A stretch of 64,000 nt of DNA from Candidatus Amarobacillus elongatus (GTDB lineage: Bacteria > Chloroflexota > Dehalococcoidia > Tepidiformales > Tepidiformaceae), in NCBI GenBank assembly GCA_016703545.1, contig JADJBX010000003.1, forward strand, positions 372,001-436,000. The letters run 5' to 3'. The notes under the pieces were generated by a model, which saw nothing but the letters and a program-made list of their open reading frames with translations, ran no database searches and was not told the origin of the DNA. Position numbers and translations under genes: made by a program. Below are positions 28,608 to 39,326 of the stretch, in pieces; position 1 is the first letter of the stretch; the number at the start of each line of letters is the position of its first letter.

Positions 28608-28623
28608 CGTTCAATTTTGAACG
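28608..28623. promoter_or_regulatory. AT-rich palindrome between M16 and MFS genes
   Basis: CGTTCAA, two bases, TTGAACG: a perfect 7-base dyad, exceptionally AT-rich for this DNA, four bases before the MFS start. It looks like a MarR/TetR-type operator, though no regulator gene is adjacent. Confidence 0.5.
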
Positions 28624-28625
28624 CT

Positions 28626-31385
<2,760 letters not shown>

Positions 31386-31470
31386 GCGCGCGCTCCGGGG
31401 GCGAAGGGTCCGGGAATGGTACCGCACGACGCCGCGGACCCGCCGCGCGGCCCCTTACGGCCGCCCGCGC

Positions 31471-31476
31471 GATACT
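31471..31476 (+). promoter_or_regulatory. -10 GATACT, leaderless hpt
   Basis: GATACT, six bases, then the hpt ATG at 31483. The same hexamer and spacing recur at 32981. Confidence 0.55.
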
Positions 31477-31482
31477 CCGCGC

Positions 31483-32013
31483 ATGCGGGAACTCATCTCC
31501 GCGGAGGCCATTGCCGCGCGCGTGCGCGATCTCGGCGCCGAGATCGCGCGCGACTTCGCAGGCGCGCCGGACCTCGTCCTGGTCGGCGTGCTGCGCGGTT
31601 CGTTCTGCTTCCTCGCCGACCTTGCGCGGGCGATTGACCTGCCCCTGCGCATCGACCTGGTGGCCCTGCACAGCTACGACGGCGAGACGGGCAGCGATGT
31701 CCGCGTGCTTGCCGGGCCGTTCGGATCCGTACGGGGCGCGAGCGTCGTGCTCGTCGAGGACATCATCGAGCGCGGCGCGACCGTGACCGAGGCGGTGGCA
31801 CTGCTCGAACGCGAAGGCGCGCGCTCCGTCGACGTTTGCACGCTGCTCTGGAAGCCGTCGGCCGGTGCGGCAGCGGGCCGCTACGTGGGCTTCGAGATCC
31901 CGGACGAGTTCGTCGTGGGGTACGGCCTCGATTTCGAGCAGCGATACCGGAACGTCCCCTTCATCGGCGTCCTCGACGATGACGAAAAGCGCGCGGCTGC
32001 CGGCGGCGGGTAG
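31483..32013 (+). CDS. hpt: Hypoxanthine/guanine phosphoribosyltransferase
   Basis: Purine salvage enzyme joining hypoxanthine or guanine to PRPP. 176 residues. VGVLRGSFCFLADLAR is the phosphate-binding loop, VVLVEDIIERGATVTEA is the PRPP motif, and FEQRYRNVPFIGVL is the base-binding end. The PRPP motif deviates from the usual VEDIIDTG: Asp is replaced by Glu and Thr by Arg, which is unusual at a position touching the 5-phosphate. It may therefore bind a different partner or work poorly. It is divergent from the M16 gene and in line with the LLM gene 30 bases later. Confidence 0.88.
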   Translation: MRELISAEAIAARVRDLGAEIARDFAGAPDLVLVGVLRGSFCFLADLARAIDLPLRIDLVALHSYDGETGSDVRVLAGPFGSVRGASVVLVEDIIERGATVTEAVALLEREGARSVDVCTLLWKPSAGAAAGRYVGFEIPDEFVVGYGLDFEQRYRNVPFIGVLDDDEKRAAAGGG

Positions 32014-32043
32014 AATCGGGCCAGCCTGTCACGGAGTCCCAGC

Positions 32044-32960
32044 ATGCGCGTCGGGGTCTCGCTCAACAGCTCCTACCGGGTCCAGGACGTTCGCCAGGGC
32101 GCGGCGTGGATGGTCGAACGTGCGGCGGCCGCCGCTGAGGCCGGGCTCGATTCGCTTTTCGTCGGCGACCACCACGTCATGCCCGCGCCCTACTACCAGA
32201 ACACGGTGATCATGGGCCGGATGCTGGCGGAGTGGGACAGCGACCGGCCCGCCGGCTGCCTCTTCCTGCTGCCGTTGTGGAACCCCGTGCTGCTTGCCGA
32301 GCAGGTCGGGACGCTGGCTTCGCTGATGCGCGGGCGTTTCATTCTCCAGTGCGCGCTCGGCGACGGGCGCCAGCAGTTCGGCGGGATGGGCGTGGATATC
32401 CGCCAGCGCCCTTCGCGCTTCGAGGAATCTCTCGACATCGTCCGCCGGCTCCTCGCGGGCGAGACGGTGGAAGGCGGCCGGCGGTTTCCGTTCGCCAGCG
32501 CGAGCATTCACCCCACGCCCCCTGAGCGGGTGGAGGTCTGGATCGGTGGGAGCGCCGAGGCCTCGGTCGACCGCGCGGCTCGCCTCGGCGACGGCTACCT
32601 CGGTGGTCCCGAACTCACGCCCGGGAAGGCGGCGCACTGGTCGGCGTTCTACCGCGAACGGAGCGCGCTGCCCACAGTCGCACTCCAGCGGCGAACGCCA
32701 TCCGGCGCGATGTGTTCGTGGGTCGCGACGACGAGCACGCGGCGGCCGTCGCCGGTCCGATCATCGCCGCCGGCTACCGCGGCTTCGACCCCTCGGCGCT
32801 CATCCACGGTGGGCCCGAGACGGTCGCGCGCGCGTTCCGCGCACTCGCGGGGGTGGGGTACACGGACGTCATCATCCGCCACCTCACCAACGACCAGGAG
32901 CAGGTCCTCGGCTCGATGAAGCGTCTGAAGGCCGTGAAGGAGCTTGTAGCCGACGCGTAG
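32044..32960 (+). CDS. LLM class flavin/F420-dependent oxidoreductase (one frameshift)
   Basis: About 305 residues, TIM-barrel luciferase-like monooxygenase fold. The N-terminus MRVGVSLNSSYRVQ, then GLDSLFVGDHHVMPAPYY, LAEQVGTLASLMRGRF, RPSRFEESLDIVRRLLAGE and PERVEVWIGGSAEASVDRAARLGDGYL are standard family segments that bind FMN or F420. Near 32690 the frame shifts by the equivalent of one lost base; the second part resumes at AIRRDVFVGRDDEHAAAV and runs to a normal end. GGAG lies eight bases before the ATG. Cofactor and substrate cannot be told from sequence. Confidence 0.85.
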
Positions 32961-32980
32961 CGAGAAGACGCGCGGCGTCC

Positions 32981-32986
32981 GATACT
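32981..32986 (+). promoter_or_regulatory. -10 GATACT, leaderless phosphatase gene
   Basis: GATACT, six bases, then ATG 32993. Confidence 0.55.
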
Positions 32987-32992
32987 CGGCAC

Positions 32993-33616
32993 ATGCGGTT
33001 GTTGCTCGTTCGCCACGGACAGTCCGAGGGAAATGCCGCCGGGATCGTGCAGGGTTCGATGGACTTCGGCCTGACCGAACTGGGCGCGCTCCAGGCGAAA
33101 GTCACGGCGGAGCGGCTCGCGCGCGAGGAGATCCACCGCATCGTCTCCAGCCCGCTGCGCCGCGCGGCGGATACCGCCGTCGCCATTTCCGAGGGCACGG
33201 GCGTGACCATCGAGTTCGCCGACGGCCTGCGCGAATACGACATCGGCGCGGCGAGCGGCCTCACGGCGGCCGAGATTCGCGAGCGCTTCCCCGACGTTGC
33301 CGAGGCGCGGCGTCGCGGCGAACGGCTCCCGTTCCCGGGCGAAGAGGGTCGCGACGCGTTCCACGCGCGCCTGCGCTCGGTGCTGGACCAGATCCAGGGT
33401 GCGGGGGGAACGACGGTCGCGGTCGCGCACGGGGGCGTGGTGGGGGCGATGTGCCAGATCGTGGTGGGCCTCGGGCCGCGCCACCGTGGGCTGTTCGAAG
33501 CCGCCAACTGCTCCGTCACCGAGATCCTGCGCGACGCTGGTGGCCGCCTTGTGATCGCGCGGCACAACGACACCTGCCACCTCTCGGGCATCGTCACGCG
33601 CCTCGACCGCGGCTGA
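32993..33616 (+). CDS. Histidine phosphatase family protein
   Basis: 207 residues with the phosphoglycerate-mutase-like fold. The phospho-accepting His is in LLLVRHGQSEGN (residue 8), the conserved Arg in SSPLRRAADTA, the acid Glu in LREYDIG, and the second His in VAVAHGGVVG. Members include phosphoglycerate mutase-like sugar phosphatases, cobalamin phosphatases and glucosyl-3-phosphoglycerate phosphatase; which one applies is not clear. The start follows a GATACT -10 by six bases, so it is probably transcribed on its own rather than only from the LLM gene 32 bases upstream. Confidence 0.88.
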   Translation: MRLLLVRHGQSEGNAAGIVQGSMDFGLTELGALQAKVTAERLAREEIHRIVSSPLRRAADTAVAISEGTGVTIEFADGLREYDIGAASGLTAAEIRERFPDVAEARRRGERLPFPGEEGRDAFHARLRSVLDQIQGAGGTTVAVAHGGVVGAMCQIVVGLGPRHRGLFEAANCSVTEILRDAGGRLVIARHNDTCHLSGIVTRLDRG

Positions 33617-33619
33617 CCG

Positions 33620-33955
33620 CTAGCCGATTACCATGTTGATCCAGCCGTTGACGGAGACGAACAGGAACCCCTTGCCCTCCGCCGGGTGAAAGACGGCCTC
33701 AACGCCGTCGATCACATCGATCGTGCCCACGTTCTTGAGCACCCAGGCGTGATTGCCGGTGCTGACCACGTCGACGCGCCGGAGCGAGGGCCAGAGCACC
33801 ATCGCCACGCCGTCGGCAGCGCCACCGGGGGTGACGCGGTACACCGCCGTACCATCGGGTGAGTACGGCTCGGCGACGGCTTCGACCCCAAAGAGACCGG
33901 CCACGGCGGCCACGGCGTCGTCGTCGAGCGTGGCGAACGTCCGGCGGCCCGCCAT
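33620..33955 (-). CDS. Small protein of unknown function
   Basis: 111 residues, start MAGRRTFATLDDDAV. I do not recognise the family. A helix of about 15 residues is followed by alternating strand-like segments (AVYRVTPGGAADGVAMVLWP, VDVVSTGNHAWVLKN, IDVIDGVEAVFHP, FLFVSVNGWINMVIG), suggesting a small beta-rich soluble domain, and there is no signal peptide. Its ATG shares one base with the stop of the NTF2-like gene (TGATG), so translation is coupled. It is the last gene of the rarA group. Confidence 0.7.
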   Translation of the reverse strand: MAGRRTFATLDDDAVAAVAGLFGVEAVAEPYSPDGTAVYRVTPGGAADGVAMVLWPSLRRVDVVSTGNHAWVLKNVGTIDVIDGVEAVFHPAEGKGFLFVSVNGWINMVIG

Positions 33956-34329
33956 CAGCCGCGCGCCAGTGCCACGGGGCTGCCGTGGTGGTGCGCCATC
34001 CGCCAGTGCCCGTCTTCGAGCACGAACAGGTTGGTGGCGACGACGGGTGTGCCCGCAACGAACTCGCGGCAGGCTACCATCGCCATCTCGCCACGAACCG
34101 AGACAACTTCGCCGCCCACGACGATTTTGCCCTGCGCGGGGTTGGCCAGCATCGCGAACCAGCTCGCCATGACCTGTTCCCGGCTCGTCAGCAGGTTGCC
34201 GTGGGGATGGATGCAGGACACGGCTGCTCGCCGTGCCCAGATCACGTCCATGGAGGCGGTGTCGCGTTCGTTGAACGCGCTGTAGAACGCGGCGTTCGCG
34301 GCGAGCACGGCCTCGGTGGCGGCGTCCAC
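33955..34329 (-). CDS. SnoaL/NTF2-like protein
   Basis: 124 residues: AANAAFYSAFNERDTASM, WARRAAVSCIHPHGNLLTSREQV and FVLEDGHWRMAHHHGSPV give the helix and curved-sheet pattern of the SnoaL_3/DUF4440 NTF2-like fold. These small cone-shaped domains bind or isomerise hydrophobic ligands; nothing here indicates a specific substrate, though several His residues could line the pocket. It starts about 11 bases after the thioredoxin-like gene and is coupled to the small gene downstream. Confidence 0.78.
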   Translation of the reverse strand: MDAATEAVLAANAAFYSAFNERDTASMDVIWARRAAVSCIHPHGNLLTSREQVMASWFAMLANPAQGKIVVGGEVVSVRGEMAMVACREFVAGTPVVATNLFVLEDGHWRMAHHHGSPVALARG

Positions 34330-34340
34330 GGCCGGGCGGG

Positions 34341-34685
34341 CTACGCCTGTGCCTGCTTCGCCAGCCGCTGCTGCACTTCAATGATCATGTTCGCGATCAT
34401 CTTCGCGTGCGGGAACGGCTTCCAGCCGGCCGGGCTGTTGTAGTAGCGGGTGCCCGCCTGGTACTCGTCGGGCTCGCGCTCGCCGTATTCCACATCCACG
34501 CCGTTCACGCGGATGCTCGGCGACCCGAGGAACTTGCGCGTCTTGGCGTCTTCGCTGTCGGTGACTTCGGTGTAGACGATCTCGGCGTCGGCTTCGGTGG
34601 CTTCGATCGCCTGGGCGAGGGCTTCCTCGGCTTCCTTGCCGCGGCCCGTGGTCTTGGAGTACATGAAGTCGATTCGGAGGGGCAT
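34341..34685 (-). CDS. Cysteine-less thioredoxin-fold protein (DUF2703-like)
   Basis: 114 residues. The pattern LRIDFMYSKTTGRG, helix KEAEEALAQAI, strand ADAEIVYTEVTDSED, then LGSPSIRVNGVDVEYGE with a cis-Pro-like SPSI resembles thioredoxin-fold DUF2703/glutaredoxin-like proteins. The place of the CXXC is STKT-like and there is no Cys in the whole protein, so it cannot do thiol-disulfide exchange. It may be a binding protein. Its ATG shares a base with the rarA stop (TGATG), coupling it to rarA. Assignment to the fold is moderate. Confidence 0.55.
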   Translation of the reverse strand: MPLRIDFMYSKTTGRGKEAEEALAQAIEATEADAEIVYTEVTDSEDAKTRKFLGSPSIRVNGVDVEYGEREPDEYQAGTRYYNSPAGWKPFPHAKMIANMIIEVQQRLAKQAQA

Positions 34686-36082
34686 CAGTCTGGTCTCCCT
34701 GTCCCGGCGGAGTCGTCCCCGGGGTCTGGTGGTGAGCCGCTGAGCGCGCGCAGGCGCGCGGCGGCGGCAGCCTCGAACCCGAGGCTGCCGGGGTCGTAAT
34801 ACTGTGCCACCCCCAGCTCTTCGGGCAAATATCGTTCACCACGCGCGAAGTGTTCCGGTTCGCTGTGCGCGTACCGGTACCCGGCCCCGTACCCCATGCT
34901 CTTCATCAGCCCCGTCGGGGCGTTGCGCAGGTGCAGCGGCACGGGCAGGTGTGCCGTCCGCAGCGCCGCCTCTTTCGCCTTCTGGTACGCGGCATACGTG
35001 CTGTTGCTCTTGGGCGCGAGCGCGAGGTACGTCGCGCACTCCGCCATGGGGATCCAGCCCTCGGGCATGCCCACGAAGTGCACCGCCTGCTGGCACGAAA
35101 CCGCCAGCATCAGCGCCCGCGGGTCGGCCAGCCCCACATCCTCCGCCGCCGCGATCACCATCCGCCGGATGATGAACAGTGGGTCCTCCCCCGCCTCCAA
35201 CATCCGGGCAAGCCAGTAGAGCGTCGCATCGGGGTCCGACCCGCGGATGGACTTGATGAACGCGGAAACGGTGTCGTAGTGGTAGTCGGCCTGGCGGTCG
35301 TGGTAGGGACGGCGGTCCTGCAGCGCCTGCTGCACCTCCGCCACGCTGATGGCGCCGCCGTCCGCGGTCATCCCGGCCGCGATTTCGAGCGCGCCGAGCG
35401 CCGCCCGGCCATCGCCGTTCGCCCCCTGGAGCAGCAGCGCACGGGCGTCGGGCGCGAGCGAGAGCCGCCGCGCCCCAAGGCCGCGCTCCTCGTCCTCCAG
35501 CGCCCGGTCCACTACCTGCCCGAGCGCGTCTTCGCCGAGCGCCCCCAGGCGAACGACGCGCGCGCGGCTCAGGAGGGGCGCGACGACTTCGAACGAGGGG
35601 TTCTCGGTCGTCGCGCCGATGAGCGTGAACGTGCCGTCTTCGACATAGGGGAGGATGACGTCCTGCTGGGCCTTGTTGAAGCGGTGGATTTCGTCGATGA
35701 AGACCACCGTGCGGACACCCGCCGCGCGGCGTGCCGCGGCTTCGGCGACAACACGGCGCAGGTCGGCGACGCCGGACGAGACCGCGGAAATGGCGACGAA
35801 CTCGGCGGCGACGTGGCTCGCGAGCAGGCGCGCGAGCGTCGTCTTCCCGCAACCCGGCGGCCCCCAGAGGATGACCGACGGCAGCACGCCGCGTTCCACC
35901 GCGGAGCGCAGCATCGACCCCGGGCCGACCGCCGCCTCGTGCCCGGAGAACTCGGCAAGCGTGCGCGGGCGCATCCGCGCGGCGAGGGGAGCGTCACCCG
36001 CCGGGGCCCCGGATTCACCGCCGAGCAGGGGCCGCTGCAAGCCCGTCTGCCGGTTTCCACGCCCTGTCCGGCCGCTACCCAT
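34685..36082 (-). CDS. rarA: Replication-associated recombination protein A (AAA+ ATPase, MgsA/RarA)
   Basis: 465 residues; acts at stalled replication forks. Start ATG 36082, preceded by GGCGAGG. Walker A VILWGPPGCGKTTLARLL (about residue 60), Walker B VVFIDEIHRFNKAQQD, sensor 1 LIGATTENPSFEV and the C-terminal tetramerisation region with DDLFIIRRMVIAAAEDVGLAD-like helix and the family ending HLPVPLHLRNAPTGLMKSMG are all present. The N-terminal 35 residues are Gly/Arg-rich. A TACCAT -10-like hexamer lies 20 bases upstream of the ATG. Three small genes follow with stop-start overlaps or short gaps. Confidence 0.95.
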   Translation of the reverse strand: MGSGRTGRGNRQTGLQRPLLGGESGAPAGDAPLAARMRPRTLAEFSGHEAAVGPGSMLRSAVERGVLPSVILWGPPGCGKTTLARLLASHVAAEFVAISAVSSGVADLRRVVAEAAARRAAGVRTVVFIDEIHRFNKAQQDVILPYVEDGTFTLIGATTENPSFEVVAPLLSRARVVRLGALGEDALGQVVDRALEDEERGLGARRLSLAPDARALLLQGANGDGRAALGALEIAAGMTADGGAISVAEVQQALQDRRPYHDRQADYHYDTVSAFIKSIRGSDPDATLYWLARMLEAGEDPLFIIRRMVIAAAEDVGLADPRALMLAVSCQQAVHFVGMPEGWIPMAECATYLALAPKSNSTYAAYQKAKEAALRTAHLPVPLHLRNAPTGLMKSMGYGAGYRYAHSEPEHFARGERYLPEELGVAQYYDPGSLGFEAAAAARLRALSGSPPDPGDDSAGTGRPD

Positions 36083-36193
36083 CCTCGCCCCTTTCGTTCG
36101 CCATGGTAGCGAGCGCGGCCCCCAAAGGCTCCATCGCGTCCCCGGAGCGTGCACAATACGTGGGTGGCGGGGACTCCCGCCGGAGGCAGCCAA

Positions 36194-37060
36194 GTGCTCT
36201 CGCGTGTGGACCGTGTCCAGCTGGTTGTCGATGACCGCGCCGCCGCGGCGGAGACGTTCGCGGCTCTGTTCGGGGCGGTATCCGTGGGGGAGGACGTCTC
36301 CGTCGTGCTGAACGCGCGCCGCACGACGCTGCAGGCGGGGATCAGCCTCTTCGAACTGCTCGAACCCGCCGGGCCGGGACCGGTGGCGAACTTCGCGGAG
36401 CGCGCTCGCGGCGGGCTCTACGGGGCCGTCTTCGCCACGCCCGACCTGGGCGCCATGGCGCGCCACCTGGATTCGCAGGAGGTGCCATTCACGCCGGACG
36501 GCGACGCCCTCGTGCTTGGCGAAAGCGCCACGCATGGCATGCCCACGACCATCGTCCCGGACGTCGCGCGCGAACCCGTGGGCCACATCCGCTGCCTGTA
36601 CGAAGTGACAAACCCGGTCGCCGACTGGCAGGACACGGCCGGGCTCTACACCCGTATCTTCGGCCTCTACCCGACGCGCTACTCACCCATCGAGAGCAGG
36701 CTCTATGGCTACCGGGGCACGCTCACGCTCTTCGATCCACCCGCACGTCTGGACCGAATCGAGATCACGCAGACGTGGGGCGACCTCGCGATGGATCGCT
36801 TCTACAAGCGCCGCGGGCCGGGGCTGTACATGTGCTATGTCGAAACCGACGACGTCGTGGGGCTGGCGGAACGGCTTCGCGCGCGCAACGCTCGCTTCAC
36901 GGACAACGCCGACCGCCCGCCCGAGGACGGCCTCTTCATCCACCCCACGGCGCTGCATGGGATGCTCATGGGCGTCAGCAAGACCAACTTCGCGTGGGTG
37001 TGGAGCGGGCGGCCGGAACTCGCCGGCGAGGGAGCGGCCGAGCGGTACCGGGCTCACTGA
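36194..37060 (+). CDS. VOC (glyoxalase/dioxygenase-like) protein
   Basis: 288 residues from GTG 36194, chosen because GGAGG lies seven bases upstream; an upstream GTG at 36149 lacks one. It has two vicinal-oxygen-chelate modules: LSRVDRVQLVVDDRAAAAET to about residue 115, and HIRCLYEVTNPVADWQDTAG to the end (FIHPTALHGMLMGVS). Possible metal ligands are the His in HIRCLYEV and that in FIHPTALHG. The reaction is unknown; dioxygenase, glyoxalase or epimerase chemistry are all found in this fold. It converges on the UbiA gene. Confidence 0.82.
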   Translation: MLSRVDRVQLVVDDRAAAAETFAALFGAVSVGEDVSVVLNARRTTLQAGISLFELLEPAGPGPVANFAERARGGLYGAVFATPDLGAMARHLDSQEVPFTPDGDALVLGESATHGMPTTIVPDVAREPVGHIRCLYEVTNPVADWQDTAGLYTRIFGLYPTRYSPIESRLYGYRGTLTLFDPPARLDRIEITQTWGDLAMDRFYKRRGPGLYMCYVETDDVVGLAERLRARNARFTDNADRPPEDGLFIHPTALHGMLMGVSKTNFAWVWSGRPELAGEGAAERYRAH

Positions 37061-37072
37061 CCGCGCCCCGGG

Positions 37073-38020
37073 TCAGTTCAGCAGGAGGACGGTCATCGCC
37101 GTCACCAGGAACCCGGCGACGGCGATGAGGATCTGCGGGTCGGTGAACAGGATCTGGTCCGGGGCGTCGGTTCGGCGCGGGCCATTGAGCAGCAGCAGGT
37201 ACCGGAAGAGCCCGAACGCCACGAACGGAATGGTCCATGCCATGGAGCCGTTGGCGGGCACGTAGGCCGATTCGATCGTGTACAGGGCGTACCCGAGGAG
37301 CGCCGTCGAAGCGCTGATGATGAGCAGCTGGCTGAGGATTTCGCCGCTGTAGTGCGCCAGCGCCGGGCGGTGCTGGATCGCCTCCGGGCCCAGCTGGCGG
37401 TATTCCGCCCAGCGCTTGCTGCAGGCGAAAAAGAACGCGCCGAAGCTCGTGCAGACGTACAGCCAGGGGCTAATCGCAACGTCAATGACGAGCGCTCCAC
37501 CCACGGCCCGCGCCGCGACGCCACCCGAGAGGATGAGCACGTCGAGGATGGCGACCTTCTTCAGTTCGAACGAGTACGCGATCATCACCGCCGCGTAGCC
37601 GAAGAGCACCGTTCCCGCGCCCGGATCGAGCAGGAATGCCCCGGGGAGCGCGGTCGCGAGGAGTGCCACGGCGACGACGCGCGCAAGCCGGGTGGACACG
37701 GCGCCGCTCGCGATCGGCCGGTACCGTTTGCGCGGGTGGTACATGTCGGCGCCGCGATCGAGGACGTCGTTGATGAGGTAGGTCGAGCTCGCGATGAGGG
37801 ACCACAGCACGAACAGCGCGCCCGAGCGCCAGAGGAGGGGCCACCAGCTGCTAACGTCGCCCGGCGTCCATGCGTGACCGGCGCTGAAAGCGAGCGACGC
37901 GAACACGATCGCGTTCTTCGGCCACTGGTAGGGCCGCATCGCCACGATGAGCGATGCCAGCGTGCCGCGCTGGGCGCGAACCTGGAGGGAGTCGGCGGTC
38001 AGCGCGTGATCGCGGCCCAT
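37073..38020 (-). CDS. UbiA prenyltransferase, decaprenyl-phosphate phosphoribosyltransferase-like
   Basis: 315 residues, eight or nine membrane helices. YLINDVLDRGADMYHPRKR carries the first Asp-rich motif NDxxD, and MRPYQWPKNAIVFA, KRYRPIASG and a Lys/Arg-rich second motif (SKRWAEYRQLG) fit the DPPR-synthase branch of UbiA, which couples PRPP to polyprenyl phosphate. In mycobacteria this feeds arabinan synthesis. In this organism it may feed a polyprenyl-phosphate pentose or related sugar donor for envelope glycans, which is inference. Its start overlaps the end of the YbaK gene by 22 bases. Confidence 0.8.
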   Translation of the reverse strand: MGRDHALTADSLQVRAQRGTLASLIVAMRPYQWPKNAIVFASLAFSAGHAWTPGDVSSWWPLLWRSGALFVLWSLIASSTYLINDVLDRGADMYHPRKRYRPIASGAVSTRLARVVAVALLATALPGAFLLDPGAGTVLFGYAAVMIAYSFELKKVAILDVLILSGGVAARAVGGALVIDVAISPWLYVCTSFGAFFFACSKRWAEYRQLGPEAIQHRPALAHYSGEILSQLLIISASTALLGYALYTIESAYVPANGSMAWTIPFVAFGLFRYLLLLNGPRRTDAPDQILFTDPQILIAVAGFLVTAMTVLLLN

Positions 38021-38469
38021 TGCCCCCCCACACGCGCCACCAGGTCCTCCGGTTCCGCTTCGAACACCGTGTGCGAATCACCCGCGGCGGCGAACACGGT
38101 CTCGAACCGCCGCAGACTCTCATCCGCGACGATGTCGCAGGGCGCGAGATGTCCCACGGGTGCCACCCCGCCGACCGCGTAGCCCGTCACCGCCTCGACC
38201 TCCGCCGCCGAGCCCATCGCGAGCTTCTTTCGCGGCACGCCGAGCAGTTCCGCAAGGCGGGCGGTGTCGGCGTGGCGGTCGCCGGCGACGAGAACGACGG
38301 TGGGCCGGCCATCGGCGCTGAAATACAGCGACTTCACGATCTGTCCCAGCGAGCATCCCACGGAAGCCGCCGCTTCCGGCGCCGTCCCGGTGCTGGATTC
38401 GAACGCGACCAGCCGGTCAGGCAGCCCGGCCCTGCGCAGGGCATCGGCGACGCGTTCGGGCGGAGTCAT
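37999..38469 (-). CDS. YbaK/aminoacyl-tRNA editing domain protein
   Basis: 156 residues, YbaK/ProX-type fold. VGCSLGQIVKSLYFSADG and the Lys-rich KKLAMGSAAEVEAVTGYAVG, followed by GGVAPVGHL and a late EDLVARVGG, are characteristic of the family, which deacylates mischarged tRNA in trans (Cys- or Ala-tRNAPro). The essential Lys is the one in IVKSL. TACCCT lies six bases before the ATG, with no ribosome binding site, so the transcript is probably leaderless. It overlaps the downstream UbiA gene, suggesting coexpression. Confidence 0.88.
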   Translation of the reverse strand: MTPPERVADALRRAGLPDRLVAFESSTGTAPEAAASVGCSLGQIVKSLYFSADGRPTVVLVAGDRHADTARLAELLGVPRKKLAMGSAAEVEAVTGYAVGGVAPVGHLAPCDIVADESLRRFETVFAAAGDSHTVFEAEPEDLVARVGGQWAAITR

Positions 38470-38475
38470 GCGCGT

Positions 38476-38481
38476 AGGGTA
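38476..38481 (-). promoter_or_regulatory. -10 TACCCT, leaderless ybaK-like gene
   Basis: Minus strand: TACCCT, six bases, then ATG 38469. Confidence 0.55.
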
Positions 38482-38582
38482 CGGTGCCCATGCGTTTGGA
38501 GGGAACAGCCGGCAAGCTGCGGGCAGGAGTTCGTAAGCACGGGCGTTGCGCGCGGTGTCCGGCCGCCCGTAGCGTAGCGCGA

Positions 38583-39326
38583 ATGGCTCGCATCCGTGCC
38601 GACCTGCTCCTCGTCCAGCGCGGCCTCGCGGACACGCGCGAACGCGCCCAGCGGCTGATCATGGCCGGCCGCGCCCGCGTGGGCACGACGACGCTCGTCA
38701 AGCCGGCCACCATGTTGGACGAAGACGCACCGATCGAGATCTCGCAGCCCGAGCGGTACGTCAGTCGCGGCGGCCTCAAGCTCGAAGCCGCCCTCGATTC
38801 CTTCGCCATCGACCCCGGCGGGCGCGCATGTTTGGACCTCGGCGCATCGACGGGCGGCTTCACCGATTGCCTGCTCCAACGTGGCGCCGCCAGCGTCATG
38901 GCGGTCGATGTCGGGCGGGCGCAGCTGCACATGAAGCTGCGTGAGGATGCGCGCGTCACTCTCCTGGAGGGCGTCAACGCCCGTGACCTCCCGGAACTGC
39001 CGCCGATTGCCCTCTTCGTGGCGGACCTTTCCTTCATTTCGCTGCGAAAGGTGCTGCCCTCGGTGGAGGAACGGGTGGCTCCCGGCACCGAGGGCGTGGT
39101 GCTGCTCAAACCGCAGTTCGAGGCAGGGCCGAAGGACGTTCCGCGCGGGGGCGTTATCCGCGACCCGGCTGTTCAACAGCGCGTGCTCGACGACTTTCTC
39201 GCGTGGCTGGACGCGCACGGCTGGGCCCATGAGGGCTCCATTCCCAGCCCGGTACGGGGCGGCGACGGCAATCTGGAGTATCTTGTGCACGTGCACACAC
39301 CCCGCCTCCCGGCTGCCTCATGCTGA
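38583..39326 (+). CDS. tlyA: TlyA family rRNA 2'-O-methyltransferase
   Basis: 247 residues. An N-terminal S4 RNA-binding domain (RIRADLLLVQRGLADTRERA to about 60) precedes the linker YVSRGGLKLEAAL and a FtsJ-like methyltransferase: SAM loop CLDLGASTGGFTDCLL, motif DVGRAQLHMKL, VADLSFISL, and KPQFEAGPKDVPRGGVIRD. Members methylate ribosomal RNA (16S C1409 and 23S C1920 in mycobacteria) and some act as hemolysins. TAGCGT ends seven bases before the ATG, a weak leaderless -10. It overlaps nadK by seven bases, an arrangement with recN widely conserved. Confidence 0.92.
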   Translation: MARIRADLLLVQRGLADTRERAQRLIMAGRARVGTTTLVKPATMLDEDAPIEISQPERYVSRGGLKLEAALDSFAIDPGGRACLDLGASTGGFTDCLLQRGAASVMAVDVGRAQLHMKLREDARVTLLEGVNARDLPELPPIALFVADLSFISLRKVLPSVEERVAPGTEGVVLLKPQFEAGPKDVPRGGVIRDPAVQQRVLDDFLAWLDAHGWAHEGSIPSPVRGGDGNLEYLVHVHTPRLPAASC

